In this document: one piece after another, positions 10,117 through 18,068 of the stretch
Layout: every line of letters starts with the position of its first letter
Position numbering within the stretch: position 1 is the first letter of the stretch
Assembly (NCBI RefSeq): GCF_017741935.1
Contig: NZ_JAGHMH010000002.1
Span: forward strand, 430,098-494,097
Direction: 5' to 3'
DNA from: Rhizobium sp. 16-449-1b
Lineage (GTDB): Bacteria; Pseudomonadota; Alphaproteobacteria; Rhizobiales; Rhizobiaceae
DNA: 64,000 nucleotides
Translations under genes and position numbers: made by a program
The notes under the pieces: generated by a model
Databases searched by the model: none
Seen by the model: only the letters and a program-made list of their open reading frames with translations
Told to the model about the DNA's origin: nothing

Positions 10117-10509
10117 TTAGTTCAGCACTCTGAGCAGGCCGGGTGAATCAAGCGAGAAGGCGGGGATTTCCACTTGGAAGACCTCGCCTTTATCGGTTTC
10201 CATCTGGTAGTGGCCGAACATCAGGCCCGATGGCGTATCGAGCGGGCAGCCCGATGAATATTCGTAGGTATCGCCAGGGCTGAGTGTCGGCTGCTCGCCG
10301 ACAACGCCCGCGCCGCTCACTTCATCGACGACGCCGTTCTGGTCGGTAATGTTCCAGTAGCGGTTGACGAGGCGTACCGTGAGGTCGGAATTATTGCTGA
10401 TGACGATGCGGTAGCCCCACACATAGCGGTCGTCGTCCGGGTCGGATTGCTCCTCCAGGTAAAAGGGCTCGACCACCACTTCAATATCTCGTGTCAGGGC
10501 GCGGTACAT
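10117..10509 (-). CDS. apaG: ApaG protein
   Basis: Small ApaG/DUF525 domain protein of 130 residues with an immunoglobulin-like beta fold. The family is linked loosely to divalent-cation tolerance and Ap4A metabolism, but its biochemical role is unsettled. Family landmarks are [23 protein letters not shown], the WNITDQNG turn and a GLMFGHYQM segment near the C-terminus. The start at 10509 ([11 protein letters not shown]) matches the family better than the frame 19 codons longer. An inverted repeat lies just upstream (10522-10547). Confidence 0.93.
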   Translation of the reverse strand: MYRALTRDIEVVVEPFYLEEQSDPDDDRYVWGYRIVISNNSDLTVRLVNRYWNITDQNGVVDEVSGAGVVGEQPTLSPGDTYEYSSGCPLDTPSGLMFGHYQMETDKGEVFQVEIPAFSLDSPGLLRVLN

Positions 10510-10521
10510 GCCTACACCATA

Positions 10522-10547
10522 ATAAGAATACCTTACTGGTATCTTAT
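10522..10547. promoter_or_regulatory. Inverted repeat upstream of apaG
   Basis: ATAAGAATACC (10522-10532), spacer TTACT, then GGTATCTTAT (10538-10547). The arms match except for one extra A. It sits 12-38 bases before the apaG start in an AT-rich island, so it is a good candidate operator or 5' hairpin. No regulator is suggested. Confidence 0.5.
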
Positions 10548-10678
10548 AAGAGGTGCGGCAGGTCAATAAACCAGGCCGGAATCCGCAATCAATTGGCTGT
10601 AAGCGCGAAAAATTCGCGCGTTAAGACTAATGTCACTCCCGCTCAGCGCGAGTAAATTGTAAAAATGCGCGTTTAAAT

Positions 10679-10707
10679 GCCGGCCGGGCCATGTCGACCC
10701 GGCCGGC
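10679..10707 (-). terminator. Predicted metZ terminator
   Basis: GCCGGCCGGG (10679-10688) and CCCGGCCGGC (10698-10707) form a perfect 10-bp stem with a 9-base loop. It begins 9 bases after the metZ stop on the minus strand. The following sequence is AT-rich with a TTTTT run about 15 bases on. Confidence 0.7.
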
Positions 10708-10716
10708 TATTCTTCA

Positions 10717-11901
10717 TCAGGCCTTGATCTTGGAGAGCGCCTGCGCGAAATCCTCGATCAGGTCGTCGGTATCCTCGATACCAGCCGACAGGCGCACGGT
10801 GCCGGGCGAAATGCCGAGTTCGGCGCGGGCCTCGTCCGTCAGGTTCTTGTGTGTGGTCGTCGCCGGATGCGTGATCAGGCTCTTCGCGTCGCCGAGATTG
10901 TTGGAGATCTTGACGATCTCAAGCGCGTTCTGCAGCGCGAACGCCGCTTCCTTGCCGCCCTTGAGCTCGATCGCCACCAGGGTCGAACCACCCTTCATCT
11001 GCTTGGCGACGATATCGGCCTGCGGATGGTCCTTGCGGCCGGGATAGATCACCTTGGCCACCTGCTTCTGCTCGGCCAGGAAGTCGGCGATCTTGCCGGC
11101 GTTCTCGGTCTGCTGCTTGACGCGCAGCGGCAGCGTCTCGAGACCCTTGAGTAACGTCCACGCCGTGAACGGCGACATGGCCGGGCCGGTATGGCGATAA
11201 TAGTCCTGCAGATGCTCGTTGACCCACTCCGTATCCGAGAGGATCACGCCACCAAGGCTGCGGCCCTGGCCGTCGATATGCTTGGTCGCGGAATAGACGA
11301 CGATATGAGCGCCGAGTTCCAGCGGCTTCTGGAAGATCGGCGTCGCGAAGACGTTGTCGACCACGACCTTGGCGCCGACCTGGTTGGCGAGCTTGGCAAC
11401 GCCGGCGATATCGACCACTTCGAGCGTCGGGTTGGTCGGGCTTTCCAGGAAGAACACCTTGGTATTCGGGCGGATCGCCTTTTCCCAGTTCTCCAGATGG
11501 CGGCCGTCGACCAGCGTGCATTCGATGCCGTATTTCGGCGCCAGCGTCTCGACCACCCAGCGGCAGGAACCGAAGAGCGCGCGGGCGGCCACGATATGGT
11601 CGCCGGCCTTCACCTGGCAGAGGATGGCGGCGGCGACGGCTGCCATGCCCGATGCGGTGGCGCGGGCTTCTTCGGCACCTTCCATCGCGCACATGCGCTT
11701 TTCGAACATGTCGTTGGTCGGGCTGCCGTAGCGGGCGTAGATATAGCCCTCGGTCTCGCCCTTGAAGCGCGCCTCTGCGGCTTCCGCGCTGTCGTAGACA
11801 AACCCTTGCGTGAGATAGATCGCCTCGGATGTCTCGCTATACTGCGAGCGCAGCGTTCCGCCGTGGACCAGTTGGGTTGCCGGGCGCCAAGTCTTGCTCA
11901 T
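10717..11901 (-). CDS. metZ: O-succinylhomoserine sulfhydrylase MetZ
   Basis: PLP-dependent enzyme making homocysteine from an O-acylhomoserine and sulfide, for methionine synthesis. 394 residues with Cys/Met-metabolism family features: YARYGSPTNDMFE (56-68), ESPTNPTLEVVDI, the cofactor aspartate in VVDNVFATPI and Schiff-base lysine K207 in SATKHIDGQGR. The start at 11901 (MSKTW) is used because the family begins there. A SAM-II riboswitch lies about 35 bases upstream, which fits a methionine gene. Close relatives use O-acetylhomoserine, so acyl specificity is inferred from the MetZ-like sequence. Confidence 0.9.
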   Translation of the reverse strand: MSKTWRPATQLVHGGTLRSQYSETSEAIYLTQGFVYDSAEAAEARFKGETEGYIYARYGSPTNDMFEKRMCAMEGAEEARATASGMAAVAAAILCQVKAGDHIVAARALFGSCRWVVETLAPKYGIECTLVDGRHLENWEKAIRPNTKVFFLESPTNPTLEVVDIAGVAKLANQVGAKVVVDNVFATPIFQKPLELGAHIVVYSATKHIDGQGRSLGGVILSDTEWVNEHLQDYYRHTGPAMSPFTAWTLLKGLETLPLRVKQQTENAGKIADFLAEQKQVAKVIYPGRKDHPQADIVAKQMKGGSTLVAIELKGGKEAAFALQNALEIVKISNNLGDAKSLITHPATTTHKNLTDEARAELGISPGTVRLSAGIEDTDDLIEDFAQALSKIKA

Positions 11902-11935
11902 GCCATCACCACTTTCAAACACAAAAAAACCGGCC

Positions 11936-11996
11936 GCGAATGCAGACCGGTTTCAACCCGGTCTATTTAGCCACTTGTTTAACGTGGCTGCAAGCC
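11936..11996 (-). promoter_or_regulatory. SAM-II riboswitch upstream of metZ
   Basis: On the minus strand the leader reads GCCACGTTAAACAAGTGGCT, followed by AAAT, an ACCGGG/GAAACCGGT region and a GCATT end. This is the SAM-II (metA-type) aptamer: stem P1, an adenine/uracil-rich loop and a 3' strand that pairs back as a pseudoknot near the ribosome site. S-adenosylmethionine binding would hide the metZ start and reduce translation. The class is typical of alphaproteobacterial met genes. Confidence 0.92.
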
Positions 11997-12025
11997 GACC
12001 GGCCAAATCACCACGGGATAAAGCT

Positions 12026-12054
12026 GCAATACTGCTGTTGCGCGCTTGCGTCAA
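12026..12054 (-). promoter_or_regulatory. Predicted metZ promoter
   Basis: Minus-strand TTGACG (12054-12049) and TATTGC (12031-12026) are spaced by 17 bases. Transcription would start near 12019, about 23 bases before the riboswitch, which is a sensible arrangement. The element lies within the short divergent space shared with dcd. Confidence 0.5.
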
Positions 12055-12100
12055 TTCCTCGATTTTGGTTTTGTCTGCGGCAAATTATGGATGGGGCATG

Positions 12101-13192
12101 ATGGCTCGCGAAACAGGAATATTGGCAGACCGCGCGATTGCCGCGTTGTTCGAGACGGGGCGCCTCGTCGCGGAGCGCGAGCTCGACAGCGACCAGATCC
12201 AGCCGGCGAGCCTTGATCTGCGTCTCGGCGCTAAGGCCTTCCGCGTCCGCGCCAGCTTCATGCCGGGTCCGAACAGCCTCGTCTCCGACAAGCTCGACCG
12301 TTTGAAGCTGCATGTCGTCGACCTCTCGGAAGGCGCGGTGCTCGAAACCGGCTGCGTCTACATCGTCCCGCTCATGGAGCGCCTCGATCTGCCGGCCGAC
12401 ATGTCGGCCTCGGCCAATCCGAAAAGCTCGACCGGCCGCCTCGACATCTTCACCCGTGTCATCACCGATTACGCGCAGGAGTTCGACAAGATCCCGGCAG
12501 GCTATTCCGGTCCGCTCTATCTCGAAATCTCGCCGCGCACCTTCCCGATCGTCGTGCGTCGCGGTTCGCGCCTGTCGCAGATCCGGTTCCGCATCGGCCA
12601 GTCGCTGCTGGGCGAGCCGGAACTCTTGGCGCTGCACGATGCCGAGACGCTGGTCGCAAGCACCAAGCCGAATGTCTCGGGCGGCGGCATCGCGCTGTCG
12701 ATCGATCTCGCCGGCGACAAGGACGGCCTGATCGGCTATCGCGGCAAGCACCACACGGCCGTCGTCGACGTCGACAAGAAGGCCCAGCACGACATCTTCG
12801 ACTTCTGGGAGCCGATCTACAGCCGCGGTCGCAACGAACTGATCCTCGATCCCGATGAGTTCTACATCCTCGTCTCGCGCGAAGCCGTCCACGTGCCCCC
12901 GCACTACGCCGCCGAGATGACGCCCTTCGATCCTTTGGTCGGCGAATTCCGCGTCCACTACGCCGGCTTCTTCGACCCCGGCTTCGGCCACGCCCCCGCC
13001 GGCGGCCGCGGCAGCCGCGCCGTCCTCGAAGTCCGCAGCCACGAGGTCCCCTTCATCCTCGAAGACGGCCAGATCGTCGGCCGTCTGGTCTACGAGCACA
13101 TGCAGGAACACCCCGAAAGCCTCTACGGCACCGGCCTCGGCTCCAACTACCAGGCGCAGGGCCTCAAGCTCTCCAAGCACTTCCGGATCTAG
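12101..13192 (+). CDS. dcd: 2'-deoxycytidine 5'-triphosphate deaminase (long alphaproteobacterial form)
   Basis: Enzyme deaminating dCTP to dUTP for thymidylate synthesis. The protein has 363 residues, about twice the length of E. coli Dcd, as is usual for this alphaproteobacterial form, which carries two related trimerisation-type domains. Landmarks are SLDLRLGAKAFRVR near residues 36-49, SSTGRLDIFTRVITDY (about 108-123) and PLYLEISPRTFPIVVRRG. The start is chosen at 12101 because GGGG lies four bases upstream; an adjacent in-frame ATG at 12098 is possible. Its 5' end faces metZ and its 3' end is followed by tRNA-Gly. Confidence 0.9.
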   Translation: MARETGILADRAIAALFETGRLVAERELDSDQIQPASLDLRLGAKAFRVRASFMPGPNSLVSDKLDRLKLHVVDLSEGAVLETGCVYIVPLMERLDLPADMSASANPKSSTGRLDIFTRVITDYAQEFDKIPAGYSGPLYLEISPRTFPIVVRRGSRLSQIRFRIGQSLLGEPELLALHDAETLVASTKPNVSGGGIALSIDLAGDKDGLIGYRGKHHTAVVDVDKKAQHDIFDFWEPIYSRGRNELILDPDEFYILVSREAVHVPPHYAAEMTPFDPLVGEFRVHYAGFFDPGFGHAPAGGRGSRAVLEVRSHEVPFILEDGQIVGRLVYEHMQEHPESLYGTGLGSNYQAQGLKLSKHFRI

Positions 13193-13223
13193 AAGATCGC
13201 ACCGGCCAGTGATTCAAGGCCGC

Positions 13224-13252
13224 TTGACACCGACCGCCATCTGTTGGAAATC
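13224..13252 (+). promoter_or_regulatory. Possible tRNA-Gly promoter
   Basis: TTGACA (13224-13229) is a perfect -35. About 17 bases on there is only a weak -10 (GAAATC), 10 bases before the tRNA. Confidence 0.35.
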
Positions 13253-13262
13253 TGCAGCCGAC

Positions 13263-13336
13263 GCGGGTGTAGCTCAATGGTAGAGCAGCAGCTTCCCAAG
13301 CTGAATACGAGGGTTCGATTCCCTTCACCCGCTCCA
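13263..13336 (+). tRNA. tRNA-Gly (anticodon CCC)
   Basis: A full cloverleaf is readable: acceptor GCGGGTG with CACCCGC, D-arm GCTC...GAGC, anticodon loop TTCCCAA giving anticodon CCC (reads GGG), T-arm GAGGG-TTCGATT-CCCTT, discriminator T and an encoded CCA at 13334-13336. Length 74. No integrated element is visible at its 3' end. Confidence 0.96.
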
Positions 13337-13495
13337 ATCCCCATCAAGAATACGTGATCTCCAGCGCCCATTCGCGCCGGGCACCCGTGCATCACGACCC
13401 GCATCACCGCTGAACACCCCCACACCCTAACGCTTTTCGCTTACTTGACGAATCCCTAATGAACGTGGTTAATTTTTAACTATTCTCCGGTACAT

Positions 13496-13521
13496 GGAAC
13501 TTGGACGGCGCTCTGGCCGTT
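13496..13521 (+). promoter_or_regulatory. EcfG (RpoE2)-type general stress promoter
   Basis: GGAAC (13496-13500), a 17-base spacer, then CGTT (13518-13521). This is the published consensus for EcfG/SigT/RpoE2 sigma factors of alphaproteobacteria (GGAAC-N16/17-CGTT). It ends 28 bases before the small gene start, leaving room for a start site and the AGGAGG ribosome site. A housekeeping alternative, TTGACG at 13445, lies further upstream. Confidence 0.65.
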
Positions 13522-13549
13522 ACTGGCGCACAAAAGGAGGAATAGCGAA

Positions 13550-13738
13550 ATGCTCTTGAAGATTTTCACCGCAAAGCGCGATGTCGTCGATGCCGATGAC
13601 ACCGGCACCTACGCGGATGGCTACCATATGCCGGAACTCGACGTTGCCGCATACAAGCGCAGCGACCGCCGCTCCTCCTACGAGCGCGACTATGGTCGTG
13701 GCCGCAAGGTTGAAGAGATCTCGCTCGGTCTCGTCTAA
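13550..13738 (+). CDS. Small hypothetical protein, 62 aa, predicted stress-induced
   Basis: I do not recognise this family. The 62-residue product is hydrophilic and charged, with many Asp, Arg and Tyr (GTYADGYHMPEL; RSDRRSSYERDYGRGRK), and has no cysteine, signal peptide or membrane segment. It is likely real: a perfect AGGAGG sits 9 bases before the ATG, an EcfG-type promoter precedes it and a strong terminator follows 44 bases after the stop. The basic middle and acidic start could suit RNA or protein binding, but that is only a guess. It stands alone between tRNA-Gly and a chemotaxis receptor. Confidence 0.75.
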   Translation: MLLKIFTAKRDVVDADDTGTYADGYHMPELDVAAYKRSDRRSSYERDYGRGRKVEEISLGLV

Positions 13739-13782
13739 AAGATCGATCAAATCGCGGATAAAGTCGGCATTTGCCGAAATGA

Positions 13783-13809
13783 AAATGGGCGGCCTTGAGC
13801 CGCCCATTT
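13783..13809. terminator. Bidirectional terminator after the small gene and the chemoreceptor gene
   Basis: AAATGGGCGGC (13783-13793) pairs perfectly with GCCGCCCATTT (13799-13809) around CTTGA. It lies between two convergent genes. The T-run on each strand is short. Confidence 0.85.
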
Positions 13810-13835
13810 CATGTTTGCGAGAGCCTTGTCGAGGC

Positions 13836-15848
13836 TCAGAATTCCGTCCAGTCGTCGTCCTTCTTGTCGGCGGAAGACGTGCCGCCGAAGGCGTTGGCGA
13901 GCTTTTGCCCCAGCGCGAGCGCCGGCGAGGAGGTCGGTCGCGTAACCCCTGAGGTGGCGATCCGCACTGGCGCCTTGCGGGTCAAGACAGGCTTGGCCGG
14001 GCGCGGCGGCAGGGGTTCGTTGGCGTCTGGAACCACCCGTGGCGTGAACGCCACGGTGCTGCCGCCGGTGCCGGTCAGCTTGAACTGGTCGAGCAGGGTG
14101 TTGAGCGCCGCGGCCTCGGTCGCGAGCTTGTGGCTGGCGGCGGTGCTTTCCTCGACCATCGCGGCGTTCTGCTGCGTGCCCTGGTCCATCGTGTTGACCG
14201 CCGTGTTGATCTCTTGCAGCCCGATCGATTGCTCGCGCGCGGCCTCGGCGATCGCGTTGACGTGCTGGTTGATCTCCTGCACCTCATGCACGATCTCTTC
14301 GAGCGCCTTGCCGGTCTCGCCGACCAGCGACACGCCGGATTTCACCTGGTTGCCAGAGGTGAGGATCAGCGACTGGATTTCGCGGGCGGCATTGGCGGAG
14401 CGTTGCGCGAGTTCGCGCACTTCCTGTGCGACGACAGCGAAACCCTTGCCAGCTTCGCCCGCACGCGCGGCTTCCACGCCGGCGTTCAGCGCCAGCAGAT
14501 TGGTCTGGAAGGCGATGTCATCAATCACGCCGATGATGTTGCCGATCGAGGCCGAGGACTGTTCGATCTGCTGCATGGCATTGACCGCCTTGCGCACGAC
14601 TTCGCCGGACCGCTCTGCGCTGTGGCGGGTTTTCGACACCAGCGTGCGCGCTTCTTCCGCCCGGCGCGCGGCGTCCTTCACCGTCGTGGTGATCTCTTCC
14701 AGCGCCGCCGCCGTCTCTTCGACGGAGGCTGCCTGCTGCTCGGTGCGGCGCGAGAGTTGGTCGGCCGAGGAGCGGATCTCGCCCGCGCCGGCCGTGATCG
14801 CGCGGGCGTTGTCACCCACCGTCTGCATTGTTTCGTTGAGCTTGAAGATCGAGTTGTTGAAGTCCTGGCGCAGGCTGTCCAGGCTGCCTTCGAAGGGTGT
14901 GTTGATCTGCGAGATCAGGTCGCCGGCCGCAAGCTTGCGCAAGCCGTCGCCGAGCGCGCTGACGGTGCGCGATAGATCGGCCGCCTCGGTGGCGCGCTGC
15001 GCTTCGATTTCGCGCCGCTCGCTGTCGGTGAGATTGCGGTTGCGCTCCGCCTCGCGCTCGAGACGCACACGCTCGATGGCATTGTCGCGGAAGATCGAAA
15101 CGGCAGCCGCCATCTCGCCCACTTCGTCCTGCCGGTCCATGCCGTCGACGGCGCTTGCCGTCTCGCCCTCGGCAAGCCGCGTCATGCGCTGGCGAAGCCG
15201 GGCCATCGGCGCCGCGATGCCGGCCTGCGCGATCCAGATGCTGAGGCCGATCGCGGCAAGCACGGCGAGCCCGATCAGCACGAAACAATAGAGGATACGG
15301 CTGTTGACCGTGGCAGAAAGCGCATCGCCGCCATCGTTGAGCTGCACCATCAGCGCATCATTGTTGGCGATCATTTTCGGCGTGACGACCGAGAGCTTGG
15401 CGTTGAGCTCGGCCGCCGTGGCGCGCGCGCCGGTGCGATCGCCGGCCTTGGCCTGGTCGATCACTTTTTTCGAGAGCGCATCCATCTCGTCGATGCCGGC
15501 GATGATCTCGTCGATCGCGGGCTTGCGGTTCGGCACGAGGTCGGCTGCCTGCTGCAGGCGCTCGCGCGCTTGCGGCATCTTGCTGGGCGCGGCGATCGCG
15601 GCATCGAAGTCGGGCGTGCCGGGGGTGAGCTCGGAGACGACGGTTGCCTGCAGAACGGCTGCGGTGGCAGACGCGCTGGCGCGCGAAGCCTGCATGGCTG
15701 CCAGCGCTTCGTGGTCGATGAAGGCGCTGTAGGCGGCATCGGCGCCGCGGAATTCCTCGACGACATAGACAAGACCGCCGATCGCGATGACGCCGAGAAG
15801 CGCAACGACCGAGATGATCTTGGTGCGGATTTTGAAGTTTTTCAGCAT
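13836..15848 (-). CDS. Methyl-accepting chemotaxis protein
   Basis: Inner-membrane chemoreceptor of 670 residues. Membrane segment about 9-30, periplasmic helical sensor about 31-190 (four-helix-bundle type, ligand unknown), second membrane segment near 185-210, HAMP-like linkers to about 330, then a long signalling coiled coil. The hairpin tip is [20 protein letters not shown], followed by [16 protein letters not shown]. The C-terminus ends DWTEF, resembling the pentapeptide that tethers CheR/CheB in other receptors. The start at 15848 (MLKNFKIR) is chosen by family form; neither it nor the ATG four codons earlier has a good ribosome site. No che genes are nearby. Confidence 0.93.
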   Translation of the reverse strand: MLKNFKIRTKIISVVALLGVIAIGGLVYVVEEFRGADAAYSAFIDHEALAAMQASRASASATAAVLQATVVSELTPGTPDFDAAIAAPSKMPQARERLQQAADLVPNRKPAIDEIIAGIDEMDALSKKVIDQAKAGDRTGARATAAELNAKLSVVTPKMIANNDALMVQLNDGGDALSATVNSRILYCFVLIGLAVLAAIGLSIWIAQAGIAAPMARLRQRMTRLAEGETASAVDGMDRQDEVGEMAAAVSIFRDNAIERVRLEREAERNRNLTDSERREIEAQRATEAADLSRTVSALGDGLRKLAAGDLISQINTPFEGSLDSLRQDFNNSIFKLNETMQTVGDNARAITAGAGEIRSSADQLSRRTEQQAASVEETAAALEEITTTVKDAARRAEEARTLVSKTRHSAERSGEVVRKAVNAMQQIEQSSASIGNIIGVIDDIAFQTNLLALNAGVEAARAGEAGKGFAVVAQEVRELAQRSANAAREIQSLILTSGNQVKSGVSLVGETGKALEEIVHEVQEINQHVNAIAEAAREQSIGLQEINTAVNTMDQGTQQNAAMVEESTAASHKLATEAAALNTLLDQFKLTGTGGSTVAFTPRVVPDANEPLPPRPAKPVLTRKAPVRIATSGVTRPTSSPALALGQKLANAFGGTSSADKKDDDWTEF

Positions 15849-16080
15849 GAATGGGCCCATGGGCTGCGGCCAGGGGGATGGCCGGATACGATCGTTTTCA
15901 AGGACAGGCGTTTTCGAAGGTAGAGCTGGCGCTTGTGGCGCCGTGGGAGATGCCCGCTAAGGCTCGACAGGCGCATCATGCATTCGGTCAGGAACCGGTG
16001 TCGTCGAACGCGACTAGAATCCATATTGCTTAAGACGAAACTAACGCATCCAGGGGTCCACAGAATTTAAGTGAACCGGC

Positions 16081-18015
16081 TCATTGTGAAGAGGCCGAGG
16101 CCGCGCGCATCGGTTGCGAAGTCGGCAGGTGCGGGGTCTTGTCCCAGAAGAACGGCTTGAAATGCAGCTGGAAGACGGCGCGCCACGCGGCGCCCGAGAT
16201 CAGCATCCAGTAGAGAGGCAGGGCAACCCATCGCCAGCCGACCTTCCGCTTCTCGTCGCGCAGCATGGCGCGCCGGCCAAGCACCAGCAGGATGACGTAG
16301 CTTCCCAGCATGTTGGCGACATCGATTAGAAACAGCAGCGCCTCGCCGGTGCCGGGCGGTGGGAAGCCGAGCATCATGTAGCTGGCGGTGGTGAGGATCA
16401 GCATGACCATCCACGGATGCGTCAGCGAGGCCACGAGCATGCCGCCGATTAGCACCTGGAAAACGAGGAACGGCCAGATCCCCATCTCGCGCACAAGCTT
16501 GCCGGGCGCGCGCATCATCACCAGCCATGTCTGCAGCCAGCCCTTGAACCATCGTGTGCGCTGGTTCAGCCAGACGTCGCGCGTGGTCGGCGCGTCCTCG
16601 TAGGTCGGGCAGTCGATGACGCCGCAGCGATAGCCGAGCCTGTAGAGCCGCAGGCCAAGATCGGCATCTTCAGTCACGTTATAGGGGTCCCACCCGCCGC
16701 ACGCCTTGAGATCGGCGACACGCAGATGATTGGACGTGCCGCCAAGCGGCATCGGCAACCGGTGCTTCGCCAGCATTGGCAGCAACAGCCGAAACAGCGC
16801 TGCGTATTCAAGCGCGAAGGCCGCGCTGATCCATGAGCTGCCGACATTGGAGATGATCAGCGGCGCTTGCAGGCAGGCGACGTCATCGCGGCTGGCGCAG
16901 AAGCTCGCATAGGCCGCGCGCAGCTGGTCCGGATGCGGCCTGTCCTCGGCATCGTAGATCACGAGAAATTCGCCGCGCGCGGCGCTCAGCGCATAATTGA
17001 GCGCCTTCGGTTTCGTTCTTGGATGGGAGACCGGCACCGCGACGATTTCGAATTGCGTGCCGAGATCCTGCTTCTCAAGTGCCGCGATCGTCGCATGGTC
17101 GTCGGCCTCGCATATCAGCTTGACGTCGAGCTTGGCGATCGGCCAGTTGAGCTGCTTCAGCGCCGCGACCAGCTGACCGGCCACCTCCGCCTCCTTGTAG
17201 AGCGCGACGAACACGGAATAGACGGGCAGCCGCTCCGTCGGTTGCGGCGTCGGCTGCGGGCCGCGACGGTGGCTGAGCGCACAGGCCCTGAGCAGGATCG
17301 CCGCCATGTAGATGAACGACAGCGCGAGGTGAACGATCGCGATCAGCGGCAGCTCGGAAAACGCCGCGAAAACAAGCGCGCAGAGTGCCGCGCCGGCGAT
17401 GAACCCCTGCTTGCCCGAGAGCACGATGCGGGCGCTGAACCGACCCTTGTCCTCGAACAGCGTCCCGATGCTCTCTTTCACCCGTCGCTTGGCGCCGACA
17501 CGCCAGATGGCGTCGCGCATCGCGGTGGGCGTGGTGACGATGATCCGCTCGGCAAGCCCCGGCCGTGCCTCAATCGTCTGTGCCAGCGCCAGCAGACGGC
17601 CGGCCTCGGGAATGATGGCGATCATCGCCTTGTCGGCATAGTTCAACCGCACGGATCGCGTGTCCGCCAGCTGCGTGTCGAGCGCCTGGTCGTCATGGAT
17701 CAGGGCCGGATCGAGCTGCGAGAGGAATGGCAGGCGAAGCGCGCGGGCAAGGGCGGCATAATAGCTCTCGGCGTCCACCCATCGGTTGGCCAGCAGTTCG
17801 CGCTCGATCGACGTGCCGTTATGGCGGGCCATGGTCGCCGCGCGCGCGATCGTCGGTTTGCCGATGCCGAGCCTCAGCAGCGCTTCGATCTCGATCTGCC
17901 TGACATCATTGACCACGCTCGCCGGCACGGCCGGCGAGAGCGGAGGTTTCGGTCGCTCCTGAAGCGTCGCGTTACGGGTGCTGATCCCGCCCGACGCATA
18001 TTCCCCGATACGCAT
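16081..18015 (-). CDS. Family 2 glycosyltransferase with T2SSE_N/MshEN-like N-terminal domain
   Basis: Membrane glycosyltransferase of 644 residues. Residues about 30-130 resemble the N-terminal domain of type II secretion ATPases (helical repeat with RHNGTSIERELLANRW and AALARALRLPFL), a fold called MshEN that can bind cyclic di-GMP. Two membrane segments lie near 195-245. The GT2 catalytic domain follows, with YDAED near 353-357, EDADLGLRLYRLGY and the processive-type QRTRW near 485-489. Three or four C-terminal membrane spans come next. The combination recalls NfrB-type proteins. Product and acceptor are unknown; an exported polysaccharide is likely. It diverges from an orphan binding-protein gene across 53 bases. 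Confidence 0.85.
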   Translation of the reverse strand: MRIGEYASGGISTRNATLQERPKPPLSPAVPASVVNDVRQIEIEALLRLGIGKPTIARAATMARHNGTSIERELLANRWVDAESYYAALARALRLPFLSQLDPALIHDDQALDTQLADTRSVRLNYADKAMIAIIPEAGRLLALAQTIEARPGLAERIIVTTPTAMRDAIWRVGAKRRVKESIGTLFEDKGRFSARIVLSGKQGFIAGAALCALVFAAFSELPLIAIVHLALSFIYMAAILLRACALSHRRGPQPTPQPTERLPVYSVFVALYKEAEVAGQLVAALKQLNWPIAKLDVKLICEADDHATIAALEKQDLGTQFEIVAVPVSHPRTKPKALNYALSAARGEFLVIYDAEDRPHPDQLRAAYASFCASRDDVACLQAPLIISNVGSSWISAAFALEYAALFRLLLPMLAKHRLPMPLGGTSNHLRVADLKACGGWDPYNVTEDADLGLRLYRLGYRCGVIDCPTYEDAPTTRDVWLNQRTRWFKGWLQTWLVMMRAPGKLVREMGIWPFLVFQVLIGGMLVASLTHPWMVMLILTTASYMMLGFPPPGTGEALLFLIDVANMLGSYVILLVLGRRAMLRDEKRKVGWRWVALPLYWMLISGAAWRAVFQLHFKPFFWDKTPHLPTSQPMRAASASSQ

Positions 18016-18068
18016 GACTCTGATACACCGTCGTTGAATTGGCAGTGCAGTCCCCGGGGCAGATCATA

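Noticed and set aside
11894..12100. N-terminal extension of dcd across the SAM-II region
   Set aside because: It reads through the riboswitch of the opposite strand and lacks family similarity.
13263..13336. Integrated element at tRNA-Gly
   Set aside because: No integrase, no direct repeat of the tRNA 3' end and no composition shift downstream.
13469..13479. CtrA box before the small stress gene
   Set aside because: Two TTAA motifs are present, but only 3 bases apart instead of 7.
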